Positions 26,732 through 35,700 of a stretch of 64,000 nucleotides of DNA are shown one piece after another; the stretch's first letter is position 1; the number at the start of each line of letters is the position of its first letter. The position numbers and the translations under genes are program-made. Source of the DNA: Paenibacillus dendrobii (lineage in GTDB: Bacteria > Bacillota > Bacilli > Paenibacillales > Paenibacillaceae); contig NZ_WUBI01000001.1 of the NCBI RefSeq assembly GCF_009807035.1, positions 992,001 to 1,056,000 of the forward strand. The letters run 5' to 3'. The notes under the pieces were generated by a model that worked only from the letters and a program-made list of their open reading frames with translations, was not told the origin of the DNA and did no database searches.

Positions 26732-27892
26732 CTACTGCAAACGAACACGGTTTCCATCCTGTAAAGGTTCGCTGCTGTCCACAATGATTGCGTCCTCCTC
26801 ATAAAGGCTGTCCGACTCTATCATGGTCTCTTTTTCGTTCTTTTCACTGGACATAATCCGAACTTTCCGGGCTACAAATACATTGCCGAGAGCCCCCCGC
26901 TGTTCTTCGACTTTGTAAACAAACGGGCCTTGCCGATCTTGATGGACCGCTTCGCTTGATACGAGCAATCCTTCTCGCACCGAGCGTTTTTCGATTCGAA
27001 TCGATGCCTGCTCTCCTCCCTTCAGATCTGAATCAGCGACTTTGATACGAAGGGTCTTTTGAGGAATCGAAGCGCCCTGCCCGGCCTCTTCATCAGATGA
27101 GCGATCACTTCGCGGATTCGCATTCACCACTTCTTCAATCTTGCCGTTGATGACTTTGGCTTGCTGGGTCTGACTTACGTCTACATAAACCTCTATTTGC
27201 TCTCCTGCTCTAATCCCGAGACTCTTCAGCACCTTGGCTTCTGCATGAATTTCTAAGCGGAAGCCCAGACTGCTGTTCGATACAATCACATCCGGTTCTC
27301 CGGTTGATGCGAGGCCCTCAATGGCATTCACTTGGGTAACGATTCCGTCGAAAGGAGACGTCAGCTGTTTCTGACCGGTTAAACGAGTTCGCATTTCGAT
27401 GATTTTTCGTTCCTGTGCAGCCATTTCCAGCTTTCCCTTTTCAATTTCGCGCTTGGCATTCCGCAGTTTGAGCTCGTCCTCTTCCATGGCGGACTGGATG
27501 AATTGATCCTGCGTATTTTGCTGCTCGATCTTCTGCTTTTCCAGGGTCGTCTCTTCCACGTCTATCTCTTGTTCAGCAGATCGGCTGTCATAGACGATCA
27601 GCATTTGCCCCTTCTTCACATGCTCTCCTTCCTTGACGAGAATCTTCTGCACTTTCCAGTCGGCCGAATTCGACAGTTTTACTTCAGCAAATGGCTGCAG
27701 CATACCGCTGCCCTCAATCGTGTAATCAAGACCACCCTTAGAGGGCTTTTCCGTTCCGACTTTCGGCAGCGTCAACGATTGCAGCGTGTTGCTGAACAAG
27801 GTGAAAAATAGCAGCAAACCCACAAAAAATACGAATACGATCTGGATGATTCGTTTGCGTTTCTGGTCAGCCGATTCTTTTCCTAGCTCCAT
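26732..27892 (-). CDS. HlyD/MacA-like membrane fusion (adaptor) protein
   Basis: 386 residues. A short basic cytoplasmic start, one membrane anchor (about 14-33), a lipoyl/barrel-sandwich half-motif (VQKILVKEGEHVKKGQMLIVYD), a coiled-coil hairpin (about 105-170, rich in E/K/Q), the second half (QLTSPFDGIVTQVNAIEG) and a beta-barrel domain follow in order. In Gram-positives such proteins (YknX type) join MacB-like exporters. Here no exporter permease or ATPase lies nearby, and the flanking genes are sugar-importer parts. The two tandem hairpin repeats are directly upstream. Confidence 0.88.
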   Translation of the reverse strand: MELGKESADQKRKRIIQIVFVFFVGLLLFFTLFSNTLQSLTLPKVGTEKPSKGGLDYTIEGSGMLQPFAEVKLSNSADWKVQKILVKEGEHVKKGQMLIVYDSRSAEQEIDVEETTLEKQKIEQQNTQDQFIQSAMEEDELKLRNAKREIEKGKLEMAAQERKIIEMRTRLTGQKQLTSPFDGIVTQVNAIEGLASTGEPDVIVSNSSLGFRLEIHAEAKVLKSLGIRAGEQIEVYVDVSQTQQAKVINGKIEEVVNANPRSDRSSDEEAGQGASIPQKTLRIKVADSDLKGGEQASIRIEKRSVREGLLVSSEAVHQDRQGPFVYKVEEQRGALGNVFVARKVRIMSSEKNEKETMIESDSLYEEDAIIVDSSEPLQDGNRVRLQ

Positions 27893-27909
27893 TTCCTTTC
27901 TTTGACCTC

Positions 27910-27989
27910 CTAAAAACTTTCCGTAGGAAAGTTTACATCGTAAGCGTTGGCTAAAAACTTTCCGTAGGAAAGTTTACATCGTAAGCGTT
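27910..27989. repeat. Two tandem 39-41 bp repeats, each a hairpin
   Basis: Two essentially identical units (27910-27950 and 27951-27989) start CTAAAAACTTTCCGTAGG. Each contains a perfect inverted repeat AAACTTTCC-GTA-GGAAAGTTT and ends CATCGTAAGCGTT. They fill the gap between the second permease gene and the HlyD gene, with the HlyD ribosome site AGGAGG directly after. On the transcript they would form two consecutive stem-loops. Confidence 0.9.
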
Positions 27990-28000
27990 ACTTCTCTTGA

Positions 28001-28879
28001 TTAACCCTTGATGCCCGACAATTGAATGCCTTCAATGAAATATGATTCCGCGTACAGGAACAACAGCACCATCGGAGACATGTAAAGCACGGATGCAGCA
28101 AATGCCATTCCCCGCTCCCCATCATTGATCCTTGATAAAAAGACTGACAGCGGCTGCTTGAACGGATTGTCCAGAAAAATAAGAGGCTGCTCCACCATAT
28201 TCCAATAATCGACGAACAATAAGATCATGAGCGCAGCCAGGCCTGGTTTAATCATGGGAATAATCAATTTGAAAAAAATACGCAAATGGCCTGCGCCATC
28301 CATTTTGGCCGCTTCTATGTAAGCATGTGGAATATCGAGCATGAATTGCCTTAGCATGAACACCCCGAAAGCCGCGAATATCCCTGGTAAAATAATTGCA
28401 CCGGGACTATTCATTAATCCAAGCTTATCCAACATGATGTAATTGGGAACCAGCGTCACCTGGAAAGGCATCAGCATCGTCAAGACATAGACAAGAAACA
28501 AAGGATCCCGTCCGCGGAACCTCAACTTGGAGAATGCGTATGCAGCCAGTGCCGCCACAAGGGTCTGCCCGGTAATGATCGGCACCACCATAAATACGGA
28601 ATTCCAGAACATCGTCAGATATTTCGGGTTGTCCATGAGCACCTTGCCATATTGCTCCAACGACACTTTATCGGGGATCAGCTTCAAATTGACGAATGGA
28701 CTTTCTCTCCCTGCGCCTGCTTCGTTCATCTGCCCTATAGGGCCATAATTGATGTCAATTTCCTTTTCTGTCATCAGAGAATTCGTGAACGTGATCACAA
28801 TTGGAAATAATAACATTACAGCGATCACGCCCATGACGAAGGTTAACGCGCTTTTTTGCAAGACTTTGACAACCGGCAA
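28001..28879 (-). CDS. Carbohydrate ABC transporter permease, MalG type
   Basis: About 292 residues with six membrane segments. The EAA loop reads IEAAKMDGAGHLRIFFKLIIPMIKPGL (its first half is 215-230 or so), which contacts the ATPase. The start is taken as TTG 28879, 8 nt after AGGAGG; a GTG at 28888 overlaps the ribosome site. It is the partner of the upstream MalF-type permease, 12 nt away. The C-terminus has the usual LSGIKG-like ending (GIQLSGIKG). Confidence 0.92.
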   Translation of the reverse strand: MPVVKVLQKSALTFVMGVIAVMLLFPIVITFTNSLMTEKEIDINYGPIGQMNEAGAGRESPFVNLKLIPDKVSLEQYGKVLMDNPKYLTMFWNSVFMVVPIITGQTLVAALAAYAFSKLRFRGRDPLFLVYVLTMLMPFQVTLVPNYIMLDKLGLMNSPGAIILPGIFAAFGVFMLRQFMLDIPHAYIEAAKMDGAGHLRIFFKLIIPMIKPGLAALMILLFVDYWNMVEQPLIFLDNPFKQPLSVFLSRINDGERGMAFAASVLYMSPMVLLFLYAESYFIEGIQLSGIKG

Positions 28880-28891
28880 TGTTCTCACCTC

Positions 28892-29830
28892 CTATTCCAT
28901 GAATTGCCGATGTCTTCGTTCCAGCGCAAACATGCCCATAACAATCAGCAGAATACAGCAAAACATCAAAGCCGCTGCCGCTGTGAGCTTCTGTATGTCG
29001 AGCGACATGAACATATTGTTCATATAATGCTGCAGCATATAGATGCTGTCGTGCGGATAATCACCTGCGATGAGATACGTTTCCCGGAACACTTTAAATG
29101 AGTTGATGATCGACATCATGACGACAAAAAACATCGTTGACGTGAGATAGACCAGCGTAATGCTCCTAAACTGCCGTATACGGCCTGCTCCTTCAATCTG
29201 AGCGGTTTCGTAATAATCCGTTGGGATTTGCTGCAGCCCGGCCAAAAATAAAATAACGTTATAACCGATGTTCTTCCATAAATACACGATAATGATCACG
29301 ATGCGGGCCGAGTCCGTCTTCATCCAATCTACGCGGGCAATCCCGAACTGGCTAAGCCAGGCGTTTAGAGATCCATTCCAGTCAAACAGCATTTGCCAGA
29401 TGAGAATGATAGAGGCAACCGGAACGACCAGAGGCATGACGTAAGCCGTACGCAGCCATTTTCGGAGATATACACTTTTATTGAGTAAAAATGCCAGTGC
29501 AAGGGATACAACAATGAGAAGCGGAACGCTGATCAAACTGAAATAAAAAGTATTGGACGCCGCTTTGCGGAAAGAACTGCTCGCCATAAGCTCTTTATAG
29601 TTATCGAGTCCTACAAATTGACCATCCAGCGTACTGTCCATAAACGAATAAAAAATACCCAAAACAAACGGGATAAGGTAAAACATCGCAAAGCCGACAC
29701 CGCTTGGAATAAGGAATAATATTGCCGCCGGAGCATCCTTGCGGAGCCACTTCCCCATAATCGTCTTCATCATCCTTTCGTTAACAAATGCTTGATACAA
29801 GCTGATTCCATTTTTGATTCCAATCATCAT
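28892..29830 (-). CDS. Sugar ABC transporter permease, MalF type
   Basis: Up to 312 residues, six membrane segments. The EAA motif ETAQIEGAGRIRQFRSITL lies before the fifth segment. It is the first gene of an operon running to 22768. The start is uncertain: ATG 29830 lies directly after AAGGGG, and ATG 29770 (MKTIMGKWLRKD) lies 3 nt after AAAGG. The later start gives 292 residues and a more typical N-terminus. No regulator or two-component system adjoins it. Confidence 0.9.
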   Translation of the reverse strand: MMIGIKNGISLYQAFVNERMMKTIMGKWLRKDAPAAILFLIPSGVGFAMFYLIPFVLGIFYSFMDSTLDGQFVGLDNYKELMASSSFRKAASNTFYFSLISVPLLIVVSLALAFLLNKSVYLRKWLRTAYVMPLVVPVASIILIWQMLFDWNGSLNAWLSQFGIARVDWMKTDSARIVIIIVYLWKNIGYNVILFLAGLQQIPTDYYETAQIEGAGRIRQFRSITLVYLTSTMFFVVMMSIINSFKVFRETYLIAGDYPHDSIYMLQHYMNNMFMSLDIQKLTAAAALMFCCILLIVMGMFALERRHRQFME

Positions 29831-29952
29831 CCCCTTGCCCTAACAATAAGGAACACTATTAAAATAGGAATGATGCAAAAATTAAATATTCCTTAAATTT
29901 CGATTGAACTGAAATCCAGGACACAAAACCTGTAGTATTGGGAATCTTTCCG

Positions 29953-29986
29953 TAAAAAAAACGGCTTCTCCAAATGGAGAAACCGG
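29953..29986 (-). terminator. Terminator after the OLD nuclease gene
   Basis: CGGTTTCTCC / GGAGAAGCCG stem followed by eight T on the minus strand. Confidence 0.85.
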
Positions 29987-29998
29987 TTCACCTATTGC

Positions 29999-31831
29999 TT
30001 ATGCTATCACACCTGCTGAACGATCCATGTAATCAAGAAGTGCATTCAATTGATGTCCGATATCCAATACACCGAAATCATTCATTGTCCAAAGCTCCGC
30101 TGCTTTTTGGGCAATCTTGATTTTATCGAAGCTGCCTGAAACATTTTTGATCACGGCTTGTCCGTACGCCGTTCCTTCCTCTCCTTCCTTTAAATAGGCC
30201 TGGGCGAAAAACACGTCAAAAGAGTCCGATTCCAGGAATGTTTGATCTTGCAGTCGTGCACGATCAGGTTTCGGGAGCTCCCGTGATTGTTCCTGGTATT
30301 TAAATCTTTCCCGCTGCGGTATATGATTGCAGATCACGTCTTCCATCAAAGGTTGCGGAACATAGTTTTCTATTTCGCGGCCTGCGGTAATCCATTGGAA
30401 AATATATGGCTTCAATTCAGGATTTGCATCAAGATGCCTGGATATATTTTGCACTCTTGCTTTAAACTCGGTACGCTCGCCGCCTATGTCGCTATCGCAA
30501 ACGATCGCAGCATAGCGGCTGGTTCGTAAAATATCAATGAGCGTATTTGTTTCATGGTGCATATCCTCTTCTTCCGTTTCAACCAGAACCCTGTAATGAT
30601 GGAGCAGTGCCCCTCCATAATACACGAAGCTATAATCTTTCCCTTCAATGTATTGTTTGCCTCTCGCCTGAGCCATGAGTTGAATCCATTTTTGAAGATA
30701 TAATTTATCACTGGGCCCTTCCACCCAAATGACAAAATTGGACTGCATCAATTGAGACGGCCTCACGCCGATTTCATCCAACAAACGATGCAAGTCCGTT
30801 CTTTGAGTACACCGCTGAACGTTTGTTGAGCCATCGGTATTTTGTTCGAACAAATAAATGGAGTAATTGGATGAAAACTGATCCACGATTGCAGACGAAT
30901 GCGTCAAAAGAAAGTATCGGTGACCTTCAAAATCCTTTTCATGTTCCAGAATATGTACCAATTGAACCAACGCTTTGGTATGCATATTCAGTTCGATTTC
31001 TTCCAGGAAAATATTTGCCCGCTCATCCTTTACCATGTACAGGGCAGACAGCAGAACAACAAATTGTAATACGCCTGAACCGAGGTCCTGCAGCTTAAAA
31101 GATCGCCACTGGCCATTGCGCATGAGTTTGATTTCAAATTCTGCTTTAAATTGAAAGCTTGGAATCAATCTTTTATGCTTTTGAAGATCCTCGATTTGGC
31201 TTTGGATGGTGCCTCGTTTTTCGATATGTAGTTCTTCATTTTTCCCGTCATCCTGATAACAAATATGAAACTCTACTCTTTCATGGAGCAATTGCGATAG
31301 ATATAGCGTCATTTTCTCCTGATAGTGGAGGTACCAGCTGTCATATTCCAGAATGGCACGCTCGAGAATCGAATCTGCAAATCGAATCCCGTCCATCTGA
31401 GGATGTACCCTTCCTCCTGGCGTGTTATGATTTTGTACGAACCCCCTCTTATCCGAGAATAAGCGTATGTACTGGTTGATCCATTCTGCTGCCTCTCTCC
31501 TGTTACAGTCGCCGCTGACTTCTATATCTTCGTTCTTTTTTTGAGTCATGCGAATGGTTTTCCGGGTATCTTGGGGCGGGATCTCATTCCATACAAGTGA
31601 AGCTGCAAAGGATATTTCCTCATCTTCGGACCATAAATCCCCCCCTCTAATAGCTGGAACGCCATAATAATGCTTACGGCTTTTCAGGTAATCAAACAAC
31701 CGTATAATATTTGATTTGCCTACGTTATTTGCGCCTATGAAAAGGTTGATTTTTTTAAAGTTATCCAGACGGACTCCTTCTTGACAGGAATATGACTTAT
31801 AACCTTGAATATGAAGTTCCTCTAGCCACAT
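29999..31831 (-). CDS. OLD-family ATP-dependent endonuclease (AAA + TOPRIM)
   Basis: 610 residues. ATPase part (1-360): Walker A GANNVGKS (33-40), signature-like LGSGVLQFVVLLSAL, Walker B NIFLEEIELNMH and switch His FLLTHSS. The usual EEPE/HLHP after Walker B is altered to EEIELNMHTKA. TOPRIM part (about 365-610): VIWVEGPSDKLYLQKW, AAIVCDSDIGGE and a later EIENYVP. OLD proteins are DNA nucleases, and many serve phage defence. No UvrD-like GajB partner or retron lies nearby, so this is a class 1, stand-alone type. Antiphage function is an inference. Confidence 0.88.
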   Translation of the reverse strand: MWLEELHIQGYKSYSCQEGVRLDNFKKINLFIGANNVGKSNIIRLFDYLKSRKHYYGVPAIRGGDLWSEDEEISFAASLVWNEIPPQDTRKTIRMTQKKNEDIEVSGDCNRREAAEWINQYIRLFSDKRGFVQNHNTPGGRVHPQMDGIRFADSILERAILEYDSWYLHYQEKMTLYLSQLLHERVEFHICYQDDGKNEELHIEKRGTIQSQIEDLQKHKRLIPSFQFKAEFEIKLMRNGQWRSFKLQDLGSGVLQFVVLLSALYMVKDERANIFLEEIELNMHTKALVQLVHILEHEKDFEGHRYFLLTHSSAIVDQFSSNYSIYLFEQNTDGSTNVQRCTQRTDLHRLLDEIGVRPSQLMQSNFVIWVEGPSDKLYLQKWIQLMAQARGKQYIEGKDYSFVYYGGALLHHYRVLVETEEEDMHHETNTLIDILRTSRYAAIVCDSDIGGERTEFKARVQNISRHLDANPELKPYIFQWITAGREIENYVPQPLMEDVICNHIPQRERFKYQEQSRELPKPDRARLQDQTFLESDSFDVFFAQAYLKEGEEGTAYGQAVIKNVSGSFDKIKIAQKAAELWTMNDFGVLDIGHQLNALLDYMDRSAGVIA

Positions 31832-32018
31832 GCTGTAGCACCTCCGATTTTCACTTACATAACACTATTCTAAGAGTTTAATGACTATTTTGATAGAGTG
31901 TTCCTTCCTCAATGCGACCGCTTCCCACTGATGATCAGAATGAGGAATAAATTGATGGCTAACAGGATAACTTAATCCCGGTGACTTCACTAAAATTAAC
32001 GGACCGAGGAGATTGGTG

Positions 32019-32861
32019 ATGATAAAGTTTATCGTGCTCGCTGCCTTGATCGTGGTTGCAGGCTGTTCAACTAACGACCATATGACTCAAAAGCAGGTTT
32101 CTCAACAGCAAGTTTCTCAAAGGCATTTGACCGAGAAGCAAGTTAATCCGCATCCCGTAAAAATACAATCGCATACAAGGGAAGCTGTACCGTTTTCTAC
32201 TGCGACGCAAGCATCATCGACTTCAACAGCTTGGAGCGGATCGAAACTGTCTGCAAAAGGACTTCAAGACGAACTTCCTTCCGAACTGCTTGATTTGATA
32301 AAGGCTCCAAATGGCAATAGATCAACGGGTCAAGCCCCTACGGGTTCCAACGGCAATAATAATGCGAAAATGCCAACTGGCACTACAGGCACAGGTACAG
32401 GTACAGATACAGGTACAGCCACAGAGGGACAGACGGGACAAACGACGGGACAAACCAATCAGGCCGGTCAAAACCAAGCAAATCAAAAGGATTCGACCCA
32501 GTACGCACAACAAGTTCTCGACTTGGTGAATCAGGAAAGATCCAAAGCCGGATTGAGCTCCTTGAGCATGGACGGAGATCTTTCCAAAATGGCCATGGCA
32601 AAAGCACAGGATATGTATGACAACAATTATTTTGATCATAACTCCCCAAGTCATGGTTCCCCGTTCGACATGATGAAGGAATACGGGATCACCTATAACT
32701 CGGCTGGAGAAAACATAGCCAAAGGACAAACCAGCCCCTCGCAAGTGATGAAGGACTGGATGAACAGTCCCGGACATAAGGCTAACATTTTGAATAAAAG
32801 CTATTCCAAGATCGGCATCGCTTTTTACAACAACGAATGGGTTCAGGAATTCACCGGTTAA
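32019..32861 (+). CDS. CAP/SCP-domain lipoprotein (YkwD-like)
   Basis: 280 residues from ATG 32019, 7 nt after CGAGGAG. Lipobox VVAGCS gives an anchored protein. A Gln/Val-rich stretch (QKQVSQQQVSQRHLTEKQV) and a long Gly/Thr/Gln linker precede the C-terminal CAP domain (about 160-280). The domain has VLDLVNQERSKAGLSSL, the MAKAQDMYDNNYFDHNSP His motif, SAGENIAKGQ and MNSPGHKANILN. The fold is extracellular; in Bacillus YkwD-like proteins no enzyme activity is established. Monocistronic, ended by a strong terminator. Confidence 0.9.
   Translation: MIKFIVLAALIVVAGCSTNDHMTQKQVSQQQVSQRHLTEKQVNPHPVKIQSHTREAVPFSTATQASSTSTAWSGSKLSAKGLQDELPSELLDLIKAPNGNRSTGQAPTGSNGNNNAKMPTGTTGTGTGTDTGTATEGQTGQTTGQTNQAGQNQANQKDSTQYAQQVLDLVNQERSKAGLSSLSMDGDLSKMAMAKAQDMYDNNYFDHNSPSHGSPFDMMKEYGITYNSAGENIAKGQTSPSQVMKDWMNSPGHKANILNKSYSKIGIAFYNNEWVQEFTG
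32385..32424. repeat. Hexanucleotide repeat encoding the Gly-Thr linker
   Basis: About six imperfect copies of ACAGGT/ACAGGC inside the CAP lipoprotein gene encode the TGTGTGT-like linker. Such a tract could change in number without changing frame. Confidence 0.6.
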
Positions 32862-32865
32862 TTGC

Positions 32866-32912
32866 AAAAAAAGACGACTACGCAAGGAACTTCTTGCTAG
32901 TCGTCTTTTTAT
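32866..32912. terminator. Bidirectional terminator
   Basis: AAAGACGACTA / TAGTCGTCTTT with an inner GCAAG/CTTGC, between the convergent CAP and GH30 genes. Confidence 0.9.
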
Positions 32913-32925
32913 TATTCGGCCGGCT

Positions 32926-34731
32926 CTACTGCAGTGAGGTAATCACCATTTTGGACACCTGCTTTTCCCAGGAATCGCTTCCCGACAATTCGACCTTCAG
33001 ATACTGGGTGCCTGCAGGCAGAAGCTGCACCGGCGTATATGTTTTTTTGTACCATTTGCTTCCGGTATATGAGCCTTGCGTACTCGTATGAACCACGGGG
33101 GTCCAATTTTGGTTATCGTTAGATGTATAGAATGCCACGCCATCCCAAACACTGAAGTGATACAGGTCTGCTTTGAATTGGGTCATGTTGGGAATATGAT
33201 ACACAAAACTTTGAGTTGTGCCGTCCGTTCGCTTCACCCTTGATGTATCTCCGTTAAAGTAAATGCTGTTCGTGGAATCCATCGCAAGGCCGCTGGTGTG
33301 AGAACTCGTTTTGGACCAATCGTTTAAGTCATCGGTTAATGTAGTGACCTGAGGTGCCGAAGATCCATTTTCTCCTACATAAGTAACGACGCTTTTCGGA
33401 GGGATCACCGTTTGGAATTTGCCGCTCGCAAAAGGAATCACCGGGCCTTCCGCCAGATTGAGGCTGTCGCTTGTGGTGTATGGAGTGATCCGACCTGCCG
33501 TGAAACCGCTTGGAACGAGATTGAGCTCTGCTGTAGAATCATTGTCGTTCACTGCTACGATGGTGAATTTACCGGTAACCGGATCTTTGTAAGCCGAAGT
33601 ATATACGCCTGACTGCGGACTTTCCGGAGCTCCGATCCGAACATATCCAGGTTTGATGAATTTGCTGAAATTGCCGAAGGCATAATACCGTTTCGTCAGC
33701 TGGAACGTATTCGCCGTTTTGTCTACATTGATCAGGCCTTCGTCATTATTTCCTGGGATTGCTCCCGTCCAGTACATCCAAGCATTGACATTCGCTTTGG
33801 TCATAAAGTTATGGGTTTGTTTGGCGAACTTGAGCGCCGAGCCCATTCCCGGATCGTATGAATCCACTTTGGAGACTTCGGTCATCCATACCTTCTTCCC
33901 TTTAGCGGCAGCCGTTGAGAACGGAGTGGTAGGAAGCTCCGTATTGATCACGGGAACGGGATAATTATGACCGGCTACGATGTCGAGCCTCTCGGCGGAT
34001 GCGGGATCATTCAACGAATCCTTGATAAGATCCTCCGACCACCAGGATGATTCGCCCGCGATAACCTTGGTCGATTGCACGCCTTCATTGATCATGGCCT
34101 GTTTTAAGTAGTCCTTCAAGAACACCTGGAAATTGGTCGAATTCCATTCACTCGAATCCCAGGACAGAAACGTCATGGAGTTAGGCTCGTTGGCGATCGA
34201 GACAGCGTACAAATCAATGCCGAATTGCTGCTTATATTCTTTGATGAACTTGGACATCAGCAGAGCATAGTCGCCATAGTTCTCTTGCTTCAGGTATCCG
34301 CCGTTCGTCGTCGAATTATTTGTCTTCATCCATGCCGGCGGACTCCATGTGCTTGCAATCAGCTTGTCGACTCCCCTGGCTTTGGCCTGCTGCATAACCC
34401 ATACCTGATCAGGTCTTGCATTAAAGTCATATTGTCCCGGAGCAGGATTGAAAGCCGCAAACAAAGCGCCTCTAAAAATAGATATGCCAATTCCGGTATC
34501 GGGTGTGAATAAAAGGTCCATTACTTGGCTCCGTACAGGCTCCTGCAAATCGTAGATGGCGTCAGACCACCCGGCTTGGGATACCCCGAATCCGTCAATA
34601 TCTTGCTTGATGTCATTCCAGTTGATGGAAACATCGGACGCAGCATGTGCGGTGAGCGGCACGGTGATGACTGTGGCTAATACAGCGCTTAAAGCAATAC
34701 TCATCAGCTTTTTTACCATGTTTCTTCCCAT
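32926..34731 (-). CDS. Secreted GH30 glycoside hydrolase (xylanase/galactanase-like)
   Basis: 601 residues. Signal peptide 1-30 (ending AHA). GH30 barrel about 35-375 with side beta-domain to about 455: DGFGVSQAGW, the acid Glu182 in SIANEPN and the nucleophile Glu285 in VWMTEVS. A further C-terminal beta-sandwich (about 460-601) with VYHIPNMTQFK and YLKVELSGSD looks like a carbohydrate-binding module of uncertain family. GH30 members cut glucuronoxylan, beta-1,6-glucan or beta-1,6-galactan; the exact substrate is not readable. ATG 34731 follows AAGGTGG. Confidence 0.9.
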   Translation of the reverse strand: MGRNMVKKLMSIALSAVLATVITVPLTAHAASDVSINWNDIKQDIDGFGVSQAGWSDAIYDLQEPVRSQVMDLLFTPDTGIGISIFRGALFAAFNPAPGQYDFNARPDQVWVMQQAKARGVDKLIASTWSPPAWMKTNNSTTNGGYLKQENYGDYALLMSKFIKEYKQQFGIDLYAVSIANEPNSMTFLSWDSSEWNSTNFQVFLKDYLKQAMINEGVQSTKVIAGESSWWSEDLIKDSLNDPASAERLDIVAGHNYPVPVINTELPTTPFSTAAAKGKKVWMTEVSKVDSYDPGMGSALKFAKQTHNFMTKANVNAWMYWTGAIPGNNDEGLINVDKTANTFQLTKRYYAFGNFSKFIKPGYVRIGAPESPQSGVYTSAYKDPVTGKFTIVAVNDNDSTAELNLVPSGFTAGRITPYTTSDSLNLAEGPVIPFASGKFQTVIPPKSVVTYVGENGSSAPQVTTLTDDLNDWSKTSSHTSGLAMDSTNSIYFNGDTSRVKRTDGTTQSFVYHIPNMTQFKADLYHFSVWDGVAFYTSNDNQNWTPVVHTSTQGSYTGSKWYKKTYTPVQLLPAGTQYLKVELSGSDSWEKQVSKMVITSLQ

Positions 34732-34977
34732 TACAAAACCACCTTTTTTTCAGGATGACGTGACGAATGGAATGAAAGTATCATCATGCTGCTAAGGTTT
34801 TCAATGCAAACATTTCTTATATAAGTCCCCCCCAATTCATATTCAGCTGCTCCTTACGCGACGATTATACACAGCAGCCCAAAAGTTAACTACCATAATC
34901 ATGACTTGTTAATGCCATCTTAATGACTCGCGTGCTATTGCTCGCCACATTCAAGCTGATCCACTCCGCCTGCAAAA

Positions 34978-35006
34978 ACGAAAAGCCTGATTTCTCAGGC
35001 TTTTCA
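34978..35006 (-). terminator. Terminator after the GNAT gene
   Basis: AAAAGCCTGA / TCAGGCTTTT stem with a 4-nt loop, then TCG on the minus strand. Confidence 0.75.
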
Positions 35007-35011
35007 TGCTT

Positions 35012-35482
35012 TTATCTTTGGGCGACTGTTATGTTCAAGGTCATAAATAAACTGTTAGGATCCTCGATGTATTCCGCAAAGGGGTGGCAGTATTGAAAAC
35101 CGAAGCTTTCATATAATCTCCTGGCAGGCTCGAAAGCTTCCATAGAGCCCGTCTCCAGGCTAAGACGCCGATAGCCGCGCCGTTTGGCTTCTTCAATGAT
35201 ATGAGCAAGAATCCTTCTGGCAACGCCTTTTCTTAGATGCGACGTTGCTGTACGCATCGATTTGATCTCCCCATGTTCTTCATCCAGTTCTTTGATCGCA
35301 CCGCAACCGGCTAACTCCCCTTCTTCCCAAGCACTCCAAAATGTCACTTCCGGGCTTCGGAGTCCGTCCAAATTCAGCGCATGCGTGCTTTCCGGCGGAG
35401 ATAGCTCCGACATGTTATGAAGATGCTGACCTATTAAGTCAGCCACCTCTGGTCCGCTTAAATCGTCAATTCTAATATCCAT
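35012..35482 (-). CDS. GNAT-family N-acetyltransferase
   Basis: 156 residues from ATG 35482 (or the adjacent ATG 35485), with AAGGAG 5-8 nt upstream; the longer frame to 35572 has no ribosome site. Acetyl-CoA binding motif A is SHLRKGVARRILAHIIEEA and is followed by YRRLSLETGSMEAFEPARRLYESFGF. The sequence is close to PhnO/YsnE-like small-molecule acetyltransferases. Substrate unknown. The gene stands alone. Confidence 0.88.
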   Translation of the reverse strand: MDIRIDDLSGPEVADLIGQHLHNMSELSPPESTHALNLDGLRSPEVTFWSAWEEGELAGCGAIKELDEEHGEIKSMRTATSHLRKGVARRILAHIIEEAKRRGYRRLSLETGSMEAFEPARRLYESFGFQYCHPFAEYIEDPNSLFMTLNITVAQR

Positions 35483-35625
35483 CATCAACACTCCTTCATG
35501 ACTACTCAACGAATGATAAAGCGGCGTTACCTTAACTTCAAACTTATCATAAAAATAAAACAGCGTCCTCACATCGCATGTTACGGCAATACGTTCTTTG
35601 CATGGGCATACTTTTGGCTTAACTC

Positions 35626-35658
35626 AAAAAGCCCTTCCACAAGTGGAAGGGCTTTTGT
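35626..35658 (-). terminator. Terminator after telA
   Basis: AAAAGCCCTTCCAC / GTGGAAGGGCTTTT, perfect 14-bp arms, 2-nt loop. Confidence 0.88.
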
Positions 35659-35700
35659 ATATATATACATATAAGAACAGTATTATGGAATGAATTCCCT

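Noticed and set aside
27910..27989. CRISPR-like repeat pair
   Set aside because: Only two units directly abutting with no spacer between them, and no cas genes; a tandem hairpin repeat is the right description.
34780..34812. cre-like sequence upstream of the GH30 gene
   Set aside because: The central CG of the cre core is changed, so the match is too weak to call.
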